In this document: positions 11,801-24,700 of the stretch, in pieces
Layout: each line of letters opens with the position of its first letter
Numbering within the stretch: position 1 is the first letter of the stretch
NCBI GenBank assembly: GCA_008360955.1
Contig: LUCM01009905.1
Coordinates: forward strand, 432,406 to 496,405
Reading direction: 5' to 3'
Length of the DNA: 64,000 nucleotides
Source: Fasciolopsis buskii
Lineage: Eukaryota > Platyhelminthes > Trematoda > Plagiorchiida > Fasciolidae
Notes under the pieces: model-generated
The model's input: only the letters and a program-made list of their open reading frames with translations
Database searches by the model: none
Told to the model about the DNA's origin: nothing
Made by a program: the position numbers and the translations under genes

Positions 11801-14800
11801 AAATACAAACCTGACAATCAGAAATACGGCGACTCACGGACGAGAAGAACGGACAATTGGAGATTGTCATCGTTTGTGTTCGAATCCCGTCGAGGTCGAA
11901 GACTTTAGACCAATTCTACAAAAGAAGCTGCCGCCTAATACATAAACGATTGGTCAGCGAGTAAATCCGAAAGCGATTAATACATTTCCAGTAGTCTGCT
12001 TGCTGTCCCCACGTGCATAATCTGGTACTGGACTCATTCTCATACATGCTGGCAATTAGACTCCGTGCATCATTACCACCGATTACACCCGTTACTTCTC
12101 GTGTGGAAACCAGCACTGCTACAGTATATTAACAAATGAGATCATGGATAATCTCCCAACGCGGTTGCTTCGCGTACCGGGCAAAACAATCCGATTCTCT
12201 TAAATCGAGTGCGAAATAATCGCAATTCATCATTAAGTTCTTTTCTTCGCAGAGAATCGAGTTCCGGTTTCGATTGGGAACCTCCATTCGCCACTAGAAA
12301 TTCGATCTTAGCATACTCCAAAGATTGTTGGTATGCTCATTCTACCATGAATACTACTTACCGTCCCCTTCTGGTTTGTCTCATCAACGGATTAACCGGG
12401 AATTCAAGTCATTCACTGAACTAACGTCGCTTAAGTTCTCCAGTCTGCCCGGGAAGAAAAGTCTCCAAATCATCCAGTCCACCAAAATCCTCATGTTTGG
12501 AGCACTTTTGCTTATTCCAAGTACTTGAATTTCAAACAGGGTTATAAAAGACTGGCCCAATTTTAGGCAGAAAGACTGCGAATAGCAAGTTTGACGCGGC
12601 GAATTCTCCCATGTCCTAAACTAGTTACCTTAAGGTCACACGCTAAGGTCCCCGTGGTTGAATTCCTGACGCATTCAGGTAATGCCGTCCACCGACAACT
12701 TGGCATCAATAACGTAGAACTCTCATCAACGTCATCACCATGGTAATTCCAAGCCCATGCTACACACATGTTCTCGCAACGAATTTTTCTAACTGAAAGA
12801 TTACGTGACTGATACCCCAGCTGGATATGGCCTTGACATATTCATAAATCCCCCCATTTTGGTGATCATCATTGGAACATATCAGCGCCCGCATGTTTCA
12901 CATAAAAACCGAAAGCTCAACTCGAACTCCACAGGGAACTTGTGCTATGGATCGCATGAAATCATGTGAAAGTGAAGACCGGCGTAAAGAAAACCTCAGC
13001 TGAAAAGTATAAAACGAAAGAAAATCAGTTTGTTTTCCGCAAGGTAGAAACAATTTAAATCGGACACCCCAATTAGTGAGGGATTTCTAATGGCAGAATC
13101 TACGAGAAAGAGGTATTGCAGTTAGCGAATCAGTATAAAAACTTCCGATTAAGAGTACTTTCTTTAGTAGCGAAGTGGATTAGTTGACAATGCATGCGTC
13201 TATCACTAACGGCATGAAACCGTTTCCGCAAACGGTAGAACAGACAAGAGATGGTCAACTGGACTAAGTATCTGTTGGCAAAACGATTAGAGATTCGAGT
13301 CCCCGATCCGTCGATCACTTTACCGGCAGGAGGCAATTCACTGCTCCCCAAACTGTTACCGTACCTGACCCAGGGTGGTTCTGCGTCATTCCAATTTGAA
13401 CGAACGCAGTTGACGACTCCCTGCTCACCACCGTGTAATGGGTTTTAGTGGCTTTGAAGCATATCATGTTTGTTAAGAGCGTGCTTCAAGCATGTCACGA
13501 ATAAAAACACGGTAGATATTCGCAAGTTTTATTTACTCAGAAATTCGCCGTTGTCACGTTGTCGTCAACAAGAGATCCTGAACTAAAAACTATCGAGAAC
13601 ATTTGCGGCATTCTGCCACATTTGTGGTACAGGGAAACGCGGTGCACGCAACGAAAATGAAACTCGGTACGATATACACATACTACACATCGGCTTGAAA
13701 ACAAGCATGGCGCCAACGCTACATCATGTAAACAGAACGTCTTAGAAGGTGGACGAACAAGTGGGGGGGGAATAAACCAATAACAAACCGACCGTTTTTG
13801 TTTACACTACACACTGTGAATTTTTGGTTGTTTTCGGATTATATTTAAGGGAGGTGAGTTCTGTGGATAGGCCATATAACATTCGTGCCATTGCCTTAGT
13901 TTCTCAGCCATATCTTCCAGCGTCTCAAGCGAGCAACAATCCCTTTTTCTTTGGTCCCAGTCAGGAAAGGGCTAAGCACCAAGAGAGGCTAAAACCGAAA
14001 TTTACCTAGCCAAGTCACTGCCTGGTCGCTACGTCGCCCCGTTCTCCGTCCCCATAACCCAGGAAAGAGTATAATCTATCCGAGAATGGTCCCTATGAAG
14101 CCTCACGGAGCATCGTTCCAAGTCGACTCGGGATATCATTAGAGAATCTGTTTAAGCAGCTGATTTCTGGGGTTGATGTATGGAACCACGGCACACAAAT
14201 CTCCATTTCAAATTCGCTACAAGTGATGAAGCTCCAACACTTGAGATAAATGCTATAATGCTGCGTGTACTTCGGCTACAGACACATCTAAGTAACATTC
14301 AAGCTATAGCGCCTGCCTTAAGCCACACAACTTCACTAGATGAATAGAAACAGCGGACCGAGCGCAGGCCCATTCAATTCACAACCAGATAAGTTGGCTA
14401 ATAAAGACAAAGATAGGGTCAACAAACACTTGATTAGGTGATGGAATACTATGCCGGCATCAATATCGTCCTAACGTTCACGTGGCTAACTATGCCCTAA
14501 ACAAAAATGTATTATGCTGGTGTCAATGCAAGTTCCGCAGATATGTGCACTGAGCAGTTGCCATACAGATCTGAAAAACTGACAGCAGAACTCGTACAGT
14601 AGGGGAACAAACGACACTGCAACCCCGGCCTGGTTCCATGTGACTTCTCCCTTTGCACATGTAAACTAATTCCTGCAATCTTCACATGACTTATACACTC
14701 ACTGCGTTTCCTTTAGCAGACCAACCAAAGCAGCCTTGATGCTTGTTAAGACCTCGCCATCAATACTAAGGATGAGGACAGCCCACCTGAGTTTCTACAG

Positions 14801-17800
14801 AGAACCCACATCTGACAAACTCACCCATTTCCGATGGACTAAAATCAACCAGCATTTTGCTCGCAGATGTTACTGAAAGATGTCATGGGAACGGGCCAAC
14901 TGAATCGCTTCTCCTAACGCCCCAGCAGTTGATCAGAGGCAGATTGTTCGACCACTTCGCTTACACTCGGTTCTCGTGGACGCGCTTCAAATCTCTCCAT
15001 GGACATTGTAGCTATCGTCAATACACCGCTTCCTCCAGTTCAGTTACATACCCAACATTACTCGTATTCGTTTCTTAGGCTTCCGCCTCAGGAATTCGGG
15101 CATCTAACTGAGTGCGACAACATCGAGGATTTTAGATTATTTTACAAGGCAAATGAGTTCAAGGACACTCATCGTTCGAGTCCCACGTGGCTTTCAGTGC
15201 TGTGTGGAACGTCTCTACATGCAAGACCTTTTGGTCTCCCCCCACATTGGGCACTTGATGGCCACGTAAAAAGATGACGGTAAATACTCAGGTCGGCGAT
15301 TTTCGTCTAGAAGTTGCACGGGGCCGATGTATCGTAATCTGCTGTGGCTAAAAACCAGGCGCGAACAAAAACGAGGGCGGGCCAGGCATAATCTGAATTT
15401 ATACGTTTGGATTAGGAGGACTGGCAACATTCGATCGATCCGCCAGATTGTGATTAAGAGCGATATGGTCAACCTGAGCCCAACGTTTTAATACCGAAAG
15501 AGAACGCCAAATGAACCGAAGCCATTTGACGACCGTTCCCGATTAAAACAACCTGGGCAAAAAATATACTTTCGACTTTATCCTGTACCTCCGCTGAGGG
15601 TTGCAAACGACGGTGAAAATTACCGTGCTGCATGAAAACGCCCCAGCAGAATCGATTTTTAGCTTTGGGTAAGGTTAATGGGCGCATTCACAAATGACCA
15701 ACAAGCAAGGACGCTTCGGTCGACTGTTGCTGACCAATACAGAGATACTCAAGGGAATTGCATACATACGGCGATTGGGGTTTGGTTCAACGGCTAGCCC
15801 AGCCTTTGCTCTAGAATCGACCCGAAAACCAGAAATCGGACCATCTGGCACACGAGTGGTGGAACAAAAAATTTCATTCGAGCCACTGAGGTTTAGGATT
15901 AGCGTTGTGGACACACGTCTAACTCGGAAGTTTCAAAAGTTCCATCTAGGGCGGGTTGTTGCCCTATTTGGCATAGTGTGAGGAAGTTGAGAGCAAACAG
16001 GAAGCGAGCTATGCCTGATTTGCCCAACCTTTCAACAGTACTACCTTCACATTTACCTGTTAAGCCGAAAACTTTCATACCGTCTCGCAGTTCGACTGCT
16101 TCAGAAGGGGAACATGATTTAGCACCGATGCTTGCGCGGATGGTCGCTCGCGATCCCTACATCATAGAAGAGATTTTTCTTAGAGAATGATGACTGGAGA
16201 TTTGAGCTCATTTCTGACCCACGGGGCTAAGGACCGTCAAACCTTGACGGGAACGTGGCCCAACAGCTTTGCAGAAAGCCAATTAATTTTATTTTTCCTG
16301 ATGCGTGAGTTATTATTACGCGGTCCTCTGTCTTATGGAATAAGTCAGCATCACCTGAGGTGGGACTGCTTAACTCAGACCGGTGATACCTACCCAAAGA
16401 AGTGATAAATTCTCTTACAGTCAACGGAAACTCCATGGATCCCATTTGTGCAAAATCGGATTTTTCGACCGGGGAACTTTTCGTCTTTGTCCGTGTGAGC
16501 GGATTCCCTGAGAGCCATTTAGTTGCTCGTGCTGAATCGGACGCTTCCGAAGCAACTGGTTCGCTGAGACTGCACTCCGTCTAATATTTACCTTTCGAGC
16601 TGGCAGGTAGGACTGGACCTTTGGCCTCAGAAAGCTATGGCTATTCAGTTTTTCGGGTAACGGAAGCACACAAGATACTACATCACGTCAAGATGTGATT
16701 TCATCGTGATGACGTGATACACGCACATACACTCAAGAAAATGTTATCATATCGACAACCGTAAGAAGGAACGGATTCACCGACAGAATCTGAACTGCAA
16801 GATGCATATGGACACTGCTGAAATTGGAGACCGCGGATGAAGCGAAAAAATCTACGAATCGAAAAGATACCGTCTTTGCAAAACTGACTTCACTCCAAAT
16901 TACTCTTACCTACTAACAAATTCGAGACCTATTCCAACCTGTGAAAAAAAGAATAACTGTCCAGTCACGAGTAAAAACAGTGAGCGAGAACCTTATGACA
17001 ATAATACTTATCGCTCTTTGTAGTCTTATGATTTAAACTTGTCGCCGAGAGGCTAACCATTAATTGGACGACGCATTTCAAATTTTGAATTGCGACTCAC
17101 AGTCGACGATCTTTGTGCATCATAAAAGTGAAGCGACACCCAAAGCCAGTTGTTTTTTGGATCACTTCGCATAAAAATGCGAACTCTTTCGATGGAGTTG
17201 AAGGAAATTAGTCAAATTCATTACTGTAAAAGTCAATAATAAAAGGACAATTTAATAAACCAATATGCAAGAAATACAAGTTCAAATTTAAACTTCAAAA
17301 TAAGCCGTTAGACAAGTCTCTAAGGGCAAAATGACCATTAGGGTGGCACATCCACAGTATTATATAGAAAAGCCGAATGTGGAATCATATTGCTTAAATA
17401 TGACAATCGTTGTTTTGGTCTTTGGATGCCTATCAGCTTTCAAATGTGCGGCTTCAAGTGACGTACGAGGTTTTGTGAAACAAAAATTCAAGAAAAACAG
17501 TGACTGATACATGCGCAAAATGGATGGAATGAAGAACGAGTGTTCCGGCTCGAATAAAGCCCAAAGCGAAAAGCACGCCAAAACTAAATCAAAAACTGAC
17601 GTGAAATGCGGGTGCGCATTGAAGACCATAAAAACGGCAAGAAAGCCAATATGACGTTGAGCAATTCACTAAACTTAGCAGCCGGAAGATATACATATGC
17701 GGTTGGACAAACCGACACGGCACTTCCTGTCATGTGAGGTTTGGTGAAAGGCACGTGTAAGTGAAATTTGCGAAAGTGAAACAAGAACACAGGGTTTGAC

Positions 17801-17895
17801 AGTTGAGGAAAACATTAAGTCCAAAACTGAGTGTCTGACTAAAGTGGACTAAGCAAACTAAGGAACGCAAATACTTGGTACAATTGGGATAATAA
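8840..17895. other. Long stretch without an identifiable gene
   Basis: Only short open frames (mostly under 100 codons) without recognised motifs; the densest cluster is 15694-16584 on the plus strand (95-, 70-, 72- and 60-codon frames). A small imperfect palindrome with TGACGTGA cores lies at 16679-16716. No tRNA folds, RNA genes or retroelement motifs recognised. It lies 3' of the nhl-1 gene. Confidence 0.3.
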
Positions 17896-18408
17896 CACAA
17901 AAAACAATAATTTTAATCTCAAAAATATTGCAAAAATACCATGAAAACAATCCATATAAAATGCTAACTAACGTGTTCTAATACAAGAAAAAAACAATCC
18001 AATAAAACGCGCGAAGTTTTTTCGATGTTTTTGGGGAGGACCGAGTATACAGCCCCGGGTAGTAAGTCTAACCAGGAAGCAAAACTGAAGCTGGAGGACT
18101 GAATGTTTCACAAACCTCGTAAGAAAAAGAAACGAGAAAATTTTGAGGGAAAAACATACAATAGTTGAAAAAAGTATCACGAGCACCCTGTCGCAAACAG
18201 GCGTATGGGCAAATGACTGTTCCACAAAGAATGAAATCCGTCCGAAGCTGGACAATAATCTTGAGTACAAATAGTCAATGAAATCAAATAGCAAGACAAA
18301 ATGTTGAAGTAAAACATAAATGATAGTACAATATCAATGGAAGAACATCGTATACCAGGTAGGATGCTATCGATGTGTTGGACAGATGATAGCTGACAAG
18401 CTATATCG

Positions 18409-18717
18409 TCAACAGATGTACAGGGTATTGAGAACTAGGACGTTGTTTGAACTGCGGGCCAGAGTTACAACATAACCCTCAGTTGTGATCTTCAAACAGC
18501 AGGAGCGACTCACTTTTGTTTGATTGCATACAAATTCACTGAGCAAGTCACCGGTTCGACTGAAAACAGCTATGTGAAAACGATTTCCATGTGAATCGCC
18601 GACCAGAACGTCGCCGTGATCGCTGACGTCAATGCCGTTTGGAAAGTCTGTTATTGACTCACCTCCAATACGACGCAAAAAGGTACCGTCCTCGTGAAAA
18701 ACAATCACACAGTGCGC
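18409..18717 (-). CDS. nhl-1: nhl-1 exon 7: last NHL repeats and stop codon
   Basis: 102 codons plus TGA. Contains '[18 protein letters not shown]', '[16 protein letters not shown]' and the terminal 'LVLNTLYIC'. This completes the propeller, so the gene is not C-terminally truncated despite the distance. The sequence below the stop on this strand (about 17900-18408) is T-rich as read in the transcript and may be 3' UTR; I saw no AATAAA close to the stop. Confidence 0.88.
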   Translation of the reverse strand, partial: AHCVIVFHEDGTFLRRIGGESITDFPNGIDVSDHGDVLVGDSHGNRFHIAVFSRTGDLLSEFVCNQTKVSRSCCLKITTEGYVVTLARSSNNVLVLNTLYIC

Positions 18718-21700
18718 CTTAAATGAATAGAGAGTAAACGAAACAGTAGACACTGAGGGTTTCCCTTTGCTGAGGTTTCCAGAAAAATCAGTGCAAAAAT
18801 GACCCGAGGAAACTGAACTACAACTGACGGATTTTTCGAAACGTCATCCGGGTATACCGAATGTCACTGGTCCGGCAGCGACCAAGTAGATTAAGCATTT
18901 ATCACTCGTCACCGTCGTGATGTACTGAAGTCTGCTTCCATCCCGTTTAGTCTTCAGTCCATATTTACTCTTATTAGGATTGGGGACTTCAGCTTAAGGA
19001 ATGAGCACCTGTCTTGCAGAACTCATTCTGGAAACATCTAATAACTGAATTGACAACAAACTCAGTTTCAGAATGTTTTTCACAAAGCCAGCGATTTCTG
19101 TTGTGTCGTTATTCCTAATGATTTGTGATTTAAACATGAGACTAGAAGTCACAGCTGCAAACATGCATCCTAGAATGAAAATGGCCACCATGACCAGCCA
19201 ATTTCTTACAATTGTTGAATAGTTCTCTTGCTGGGTCATATGAACCCCATTTCTGCGCCATAGCACGTTCTCATCACCGCTAGGTGAAAAATGCAACGAA
19301 ATGTCCTGTTCTGGTTGGCTTCGGGTGTCTCAATGCATATTAGATAGCAGCTTTACGCTTTCTGAACGCTTCGCTTCCGAATTTGGTGAGCAAATAGGCA
19401 ATAACCAAGTCGATTGAAAGGAAACATGATTCACTGCAACACTAGACTCCACGAGGTCATAAAAAGATCAAAGAAACTCAACAGTCACGATTTAGCCTAA
19501 CTTAAGACGGATCAAAAGTTAAGCTGTTGGATGTCAACAATGGGCGATAGCATACCTCTAGTCTCTTTTATCTAACGCAGTGCACAGTGTCTAACTCAAA
19601 CATTTACCTCGAGGCGCTGGAAGATGCGCTGTTTAATACATGTTGAGTCTACCGTAACAGAAGCTGGACGAGACTGATCAACTGACTGTGTGAAGAGGGT
19701 GGAAAAGCTGCAGGAGAAAATGCTGAAACAATCTCCGGAGAACAAGAACTAAAGTGGTAGTCACGAAAGGACAGCAAGGCAACCGCCCTACGCTAGCCTG
19801 TTGAATTTAAATTAAACCGTAAGGGAGGGTCGTCGACCAGCTCGATGACCTCTCGTTAAACCCGATCAACTAGAAGAAGACTCCACAGGAGACTGCAATA
19901 TCCTAGTGCGAGGTTCATCTGGGTTTCATGGAGCAGATCAGCTAAAAGTAAAGTGGAGTATAAAGCAGAAAAAAAGCCCATTTTGTGCACAGTACAAGCT
20001 CAAACCTGATGCATAGGGATAAGCTAATAAAGAAACCTAGACAATCAATCCGTGGAACGCAAACGAAACGAGGCAAAAGACAAATATCTGGGGGACGAAC
20101 GATGCCTTAAATAAATGTATAAAGCTTTGGAAACACTCAACGTACCATGATTGTTGAAACCCCAAGAGATGAATTCAAGATCGGAGCCTAAAGATATGCC
20201 AGCGGCACAACAATTACTATCGACGTTGGAGCTCATCTGGTTTAGCTTGGTTAGAAAAAACGATGGATAGTGTCATCGACATTAAAGTGGAATACACTGG
20301 AGGTAGTGGATAGATCACCAGAAAATAGAAAACGTGGGAAAGAGACGCTGTGCGGTATCTGATGAGAGGGGATGTAATCTCCTGCCAAAAATAGACCACC
20401 AGAAGACTGGAGAAATTTGTGGACAGAATCAATATTGGAGTTCGATCCACGAGTGTTGGAAGCGGTAATGAATTCCTGTTGGCATGTTAAGTACGTAGTG
20501 ATGCTGTGAGAATGAGCGCACGTGAATACTCAATGTCCTAGTTACTTTCAACGATTTTGAATCTTGGCTTTACAGCCCACGTTGGATGTATTCGAAGTTT
20601 CGTGAGGGCTCAGCTTGACATTTAAGTTGCATCACCACCCCAGGTGACACACCAGTGCGTATGTCATAGTTGATTTCGGAAAAAACCGGTAACCGTGACC
20701 CTGAAATTTAAGACCCCAGTAAATCGGGCCTGGTAGTAAACAGGGCGACAAATGAATCGTTCACCATGCAAGAAACCGTAAGGGGGAGGGATAACATGCC
20801 ATTCGGTTGTTGTGAATCGGTCATTGTAGCCATTAACAACTGAGATGATAGTTTAACTTCCCCTCTTATTATTCAACACCCGATCCTTATTAACTAAGAT
20901 GAATGCGCTGCGAGTGTTGGTTCACGACCTCATCCCCCACCAAAATCACACCTATTTGATAATGCTTTGCACAATAACGCCGCCTTATTTGGTTATTTCA
21001 CGTTTGAAAACGTCGGACAAATAAATCGCGGGGGCTTTCTTGTGCGTATTAGAGAAATCTTTCCAGCCTCAGCTTATAATCATCATGCGTTTGAGAACCT
21101 TCAGAATTCCGTCTGGCTTCTCATTGCAGTCGGTTGCTGGGACCTTCTGCTATGTCATCACACTTCTGGTACCAACCAATCTATTTTTTCACCCAAAACT
21201 GATGCACTGAACTGTATTGCCAATATCACCAGCCTCAAGCTGGTGGCCGGCGATTTTAATGTGTTGGTTCTCTTTTCCTTTCGAAACTGCATTTCACCAT
21301 TTCCCTTCAGCCTAATACTGTGACATTTGAAGGAGCACGCTGGTCTGGTAACTAGAAACATTAACATAGTGGACCTTATTTTTACAACAAAGCTGATCCG
21401 AGTGCGCACGTAAGTAGAAATTAACTTTGTCAGATTTGACCACCCCCAGGTCTGTTTTCTTTTCTTTTTGCCAGCTTGAACCGTTTCCTTACCAGATCAG
21501 GATGAACCGTATCATAATTCCTTTTGGAGTCGCTTCCTTACTCTTATCATCCTCCAGATCGTAACGATCTCCTTCCCGTAGTGGACTACGCAGTGGCGCC
21601 CGAACACTTTTATGGTAACCCATGTCATTGCATTGAGACCATCATCCCGGCCCAGGATAGCAGAAGGCGGAACAAGTGGAATGCCCTAGATCGTCTCAAA

Positions 21701-24700
21701 AAGAAACTTTCCATGCAGAAATCGAAGGATGTCTTAGTCTTGTAGGTGAGCTGTTCTTCTGCCACAGTAAATCCCCCTTCAAAATCCGCTAAAAGAAATG
21801 AACAAGTTGGAACACTGCACCCGGCAGTGTATATGTCAAGCACCGATCTGAACAAGGATAGTGCGCCATCGGAATCATGGGAATGAAAACAACAGGCGAA
21901 AAATGAGAAAGAAAGAACAATGGGCAGAGCTCACAGCACATGCTACTTTTTCTGTTCCTCACTTACACCTTATCGGCTATACATCGGGATCCGTGAGTCC
22001 ATTGCGCTCTTAATAGGGCCATATTTGGCTGAAAGATCGGTGATGATGACTGATGCGTTGGTCAACTAGTCAGCTTTGGCGTGAGCGCTGTAGGCCACCT
22101 ATGCACATTACACGCGGGGATGGTTTTTATGGACGAAGCGCTGACGATTGCTAAAAACGAATGCTAAGTGGATGTGACCCAGTAAATAATGAGAAAATAA
22201 AGCGCAAAAAAAGGATGAGAAGGGAAGTTTGGAGGAAGTGAGCATATGATCTGGGGAGCAGCTTACTAAAGGGACACTCAGGAAGGCAGAACACAAAGTG
22301 CGTGATATGTTGGATGGGTATTAGGATGTGGTAGGTGGGGGCAGCGATAATGGAAAGAAATTATGTAGTTGTGCAAAGATATCAGATACCAAAAAAGTTT
22401 GTTGTACGTAAGTTTGACTCTGTAAATTCCAGCTGGGAGAAACAACGATGAGGTTAGAAGAAACGCGTGTCAACTCACTGATGGAGAACGGAACGGAGCT
22501 GAGGCAATGCTCGGTGAAGGAGCAGCCATGTCGTTAAATTGACAAGCAACAATGGTGGCTCAGACAAGGTAGGTCTACACTCAGAGAGAATAATACGGAT
22601 ATCCGTGCAGAATGTCCGCAGACTTCAGACACAAATATGCCTTTTACGCGCGAGTTCTTTTTGCAGCTTCTGATAAGAGGGACTTTAGGAACAATTACCA
22701 TAGAATGTTTACGTGGGAATATAAGTGCATAACGGGGTTGTGACGGCATTATCCACAACGGTGCTAGAGGCAGGTGGTGGCCGATTTATATATTTTGGTC
22801 CTCCGAGTTAAGACTTCCATACTTCGTCCACCACGTAAATGACCTGCCACTACAATGAGAAACTTCAATTGTGATCATGGGCAAGACAATTACCTGTTCC
22901 GATGAGTTGTTTACTCCGAGATTGGCTTTCGATCTAGGTCCCCTATATTAAACTCCAAAGACCCCCCCATGGATTGATGAAACCCGAACCCGAGAATTTT
23001 CACTGCCTTGAGGCATCAAGTTCCAACAATGAACTACCGGATAATTTCCGTTTTTTAAGATGTTCCTTGGACACAGCTTACTCATAGTGAACTCTTGTTG
23101 GACCACTCAAGAGTCGTTCAAAGCCTTCGAAAGTATGCCTGGAAGTGCGGTTGTCACTACCATCGGCCTAGGAAAACTACACCACAGAAATCATTTACTT
23201 AACAGCTTCTGCAACAAGCGCGGAACTGCTCACTAACAGCACTTTCCTCCAGAACACTATCAAAAGGAGGAAGGCATTATTCTTCTGTAGAGAAACGGAC
23301 CAGTGCCATTGCCGAAGTCACATGGAGATGGAAACATAGCCTTCTGGCAATGATTTTTAGGTCTGCTGTGGACTTAAAGTCATCGTTTTATTTCGCAAAA
23401 CAGGGAAATTGTAAAATCTACGGATGAAGAACCGAAGCATTAGGTTAACCTTGACATCATCTGTGAATCTGATCATGATGCGGTGGCGGGTGACGAGGCA
23501 TCTGGCGGCTTCTGTTTTAAGCTTACAGCTCAAGCCACTGAAAACGTTATGCGACTAATCGTGCCATCCCAGTGTCACCCACATGTTCCATCTTTTTAAG
23601 TACCTGGATCCTACTATCCAACCAGACGAAGTTGGGGCTTGAACAGACTGCGCCGGGAGATCGTTCCGCAAAACAGTGAGGTCTCACAGTCTGTTAACCC
23701 AAGCACAAAACCACGAATTAACCGAGCCGCCACTTGATTAATTAATATGTACGCAGAAGATTGGAATATGCTGACCACTTGTGCCTCAGGCATATAGCAA
23801 GAATTGAATGGTGTAACTGCATGTCAAACGCTGTCGTGCCCCAAGGTTGCATTAACCTAGATAGGCTTTTGTCGTTTCTCCAAAAACGTCGATCACAATG
23901 GCTCGGCTGTCCGCCGACCCGGAACAGAATCAACGAAAAGGAACCTATTGCCGTCGCCTTACAACGGCTGAAAATTTGCTCTCGGCAGCCAACTGAAGAC
24001 GTGGGTTAGCACTAACATGGTAGCTTATTTAGGCTTCTAAGCAGTTTTCAGAGTCCGCAATCGGCATAATAACTTGATTTTGCAGCGTGCAGACCTTGCC
24101 GCAACTGCATTCGGAATCAATGCCTGGTTGGACAGCCTAAGAACAATCCTAACAAATCGTTCGTAAAACAATGTAATCCCCAGCTGCAGGAGCTCAAGTT
24201 GCCTCAGTCCATCTTAATTACGTCCACATCGGATTCCTTAATGGACGGGAAAGCACAGTACGACCACCGCCCTGAACCCCTAATGGCTGTGCGCCCCGGG
24301 GTAGGTGGAAAAACTAACACTCCATTTAGTACGATCTGACAGTTCTAATGAACTAGACCTTAGTTTTGGCTTTCCACTCTGCTGTGTTAAATTCAGACGC
24401 CGAAACATCCCTCAAGAGACCATGAAAACGTGCCCAACCCGATAGTGGGGAGAGAAATTTGGACCAACTGTCACAAGTAAGCGGCCCTCTGATTTTACCG
24501 AGATGAATGTCGTTTTGGAGTTTGCTTGTATACGAGGGTATGCCTCGCCAGTTTTCCTAGTATTTCCCCTCGTCTTTCACTCCTTAGCGTCTAGTTATAA
24601 GTCGAATGAAGTCTAAATTCTGGGCATTCCTCTCCCAGCTGTCAAACAGCCTCCGTAGCCAAATACACATCAGTACTCGAACCCAAGAAAAACACCAAGA

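Noticed and set aside
11868..11890. Pol III B-box-like 'tgttcgaatcccgtcga'; similar ones at 13283 and 15173
   Set aside because: I could not draw acceptor, D and anticodon stems or find an A-box at the right distance, so no tRNA or SINE call is made.
16679..16716. Palindrome with two TGACGTGA/TCACGTCA cores
   Set aside because: Arms of only about 9 bp, no gene start beside it; could be chance, so not called a regulatory site.
20348..20362. 'ctgatgag' hammerhead core start
   Set aside because: No GAAA follows at the end of a stem; no hammerhead can be folded.
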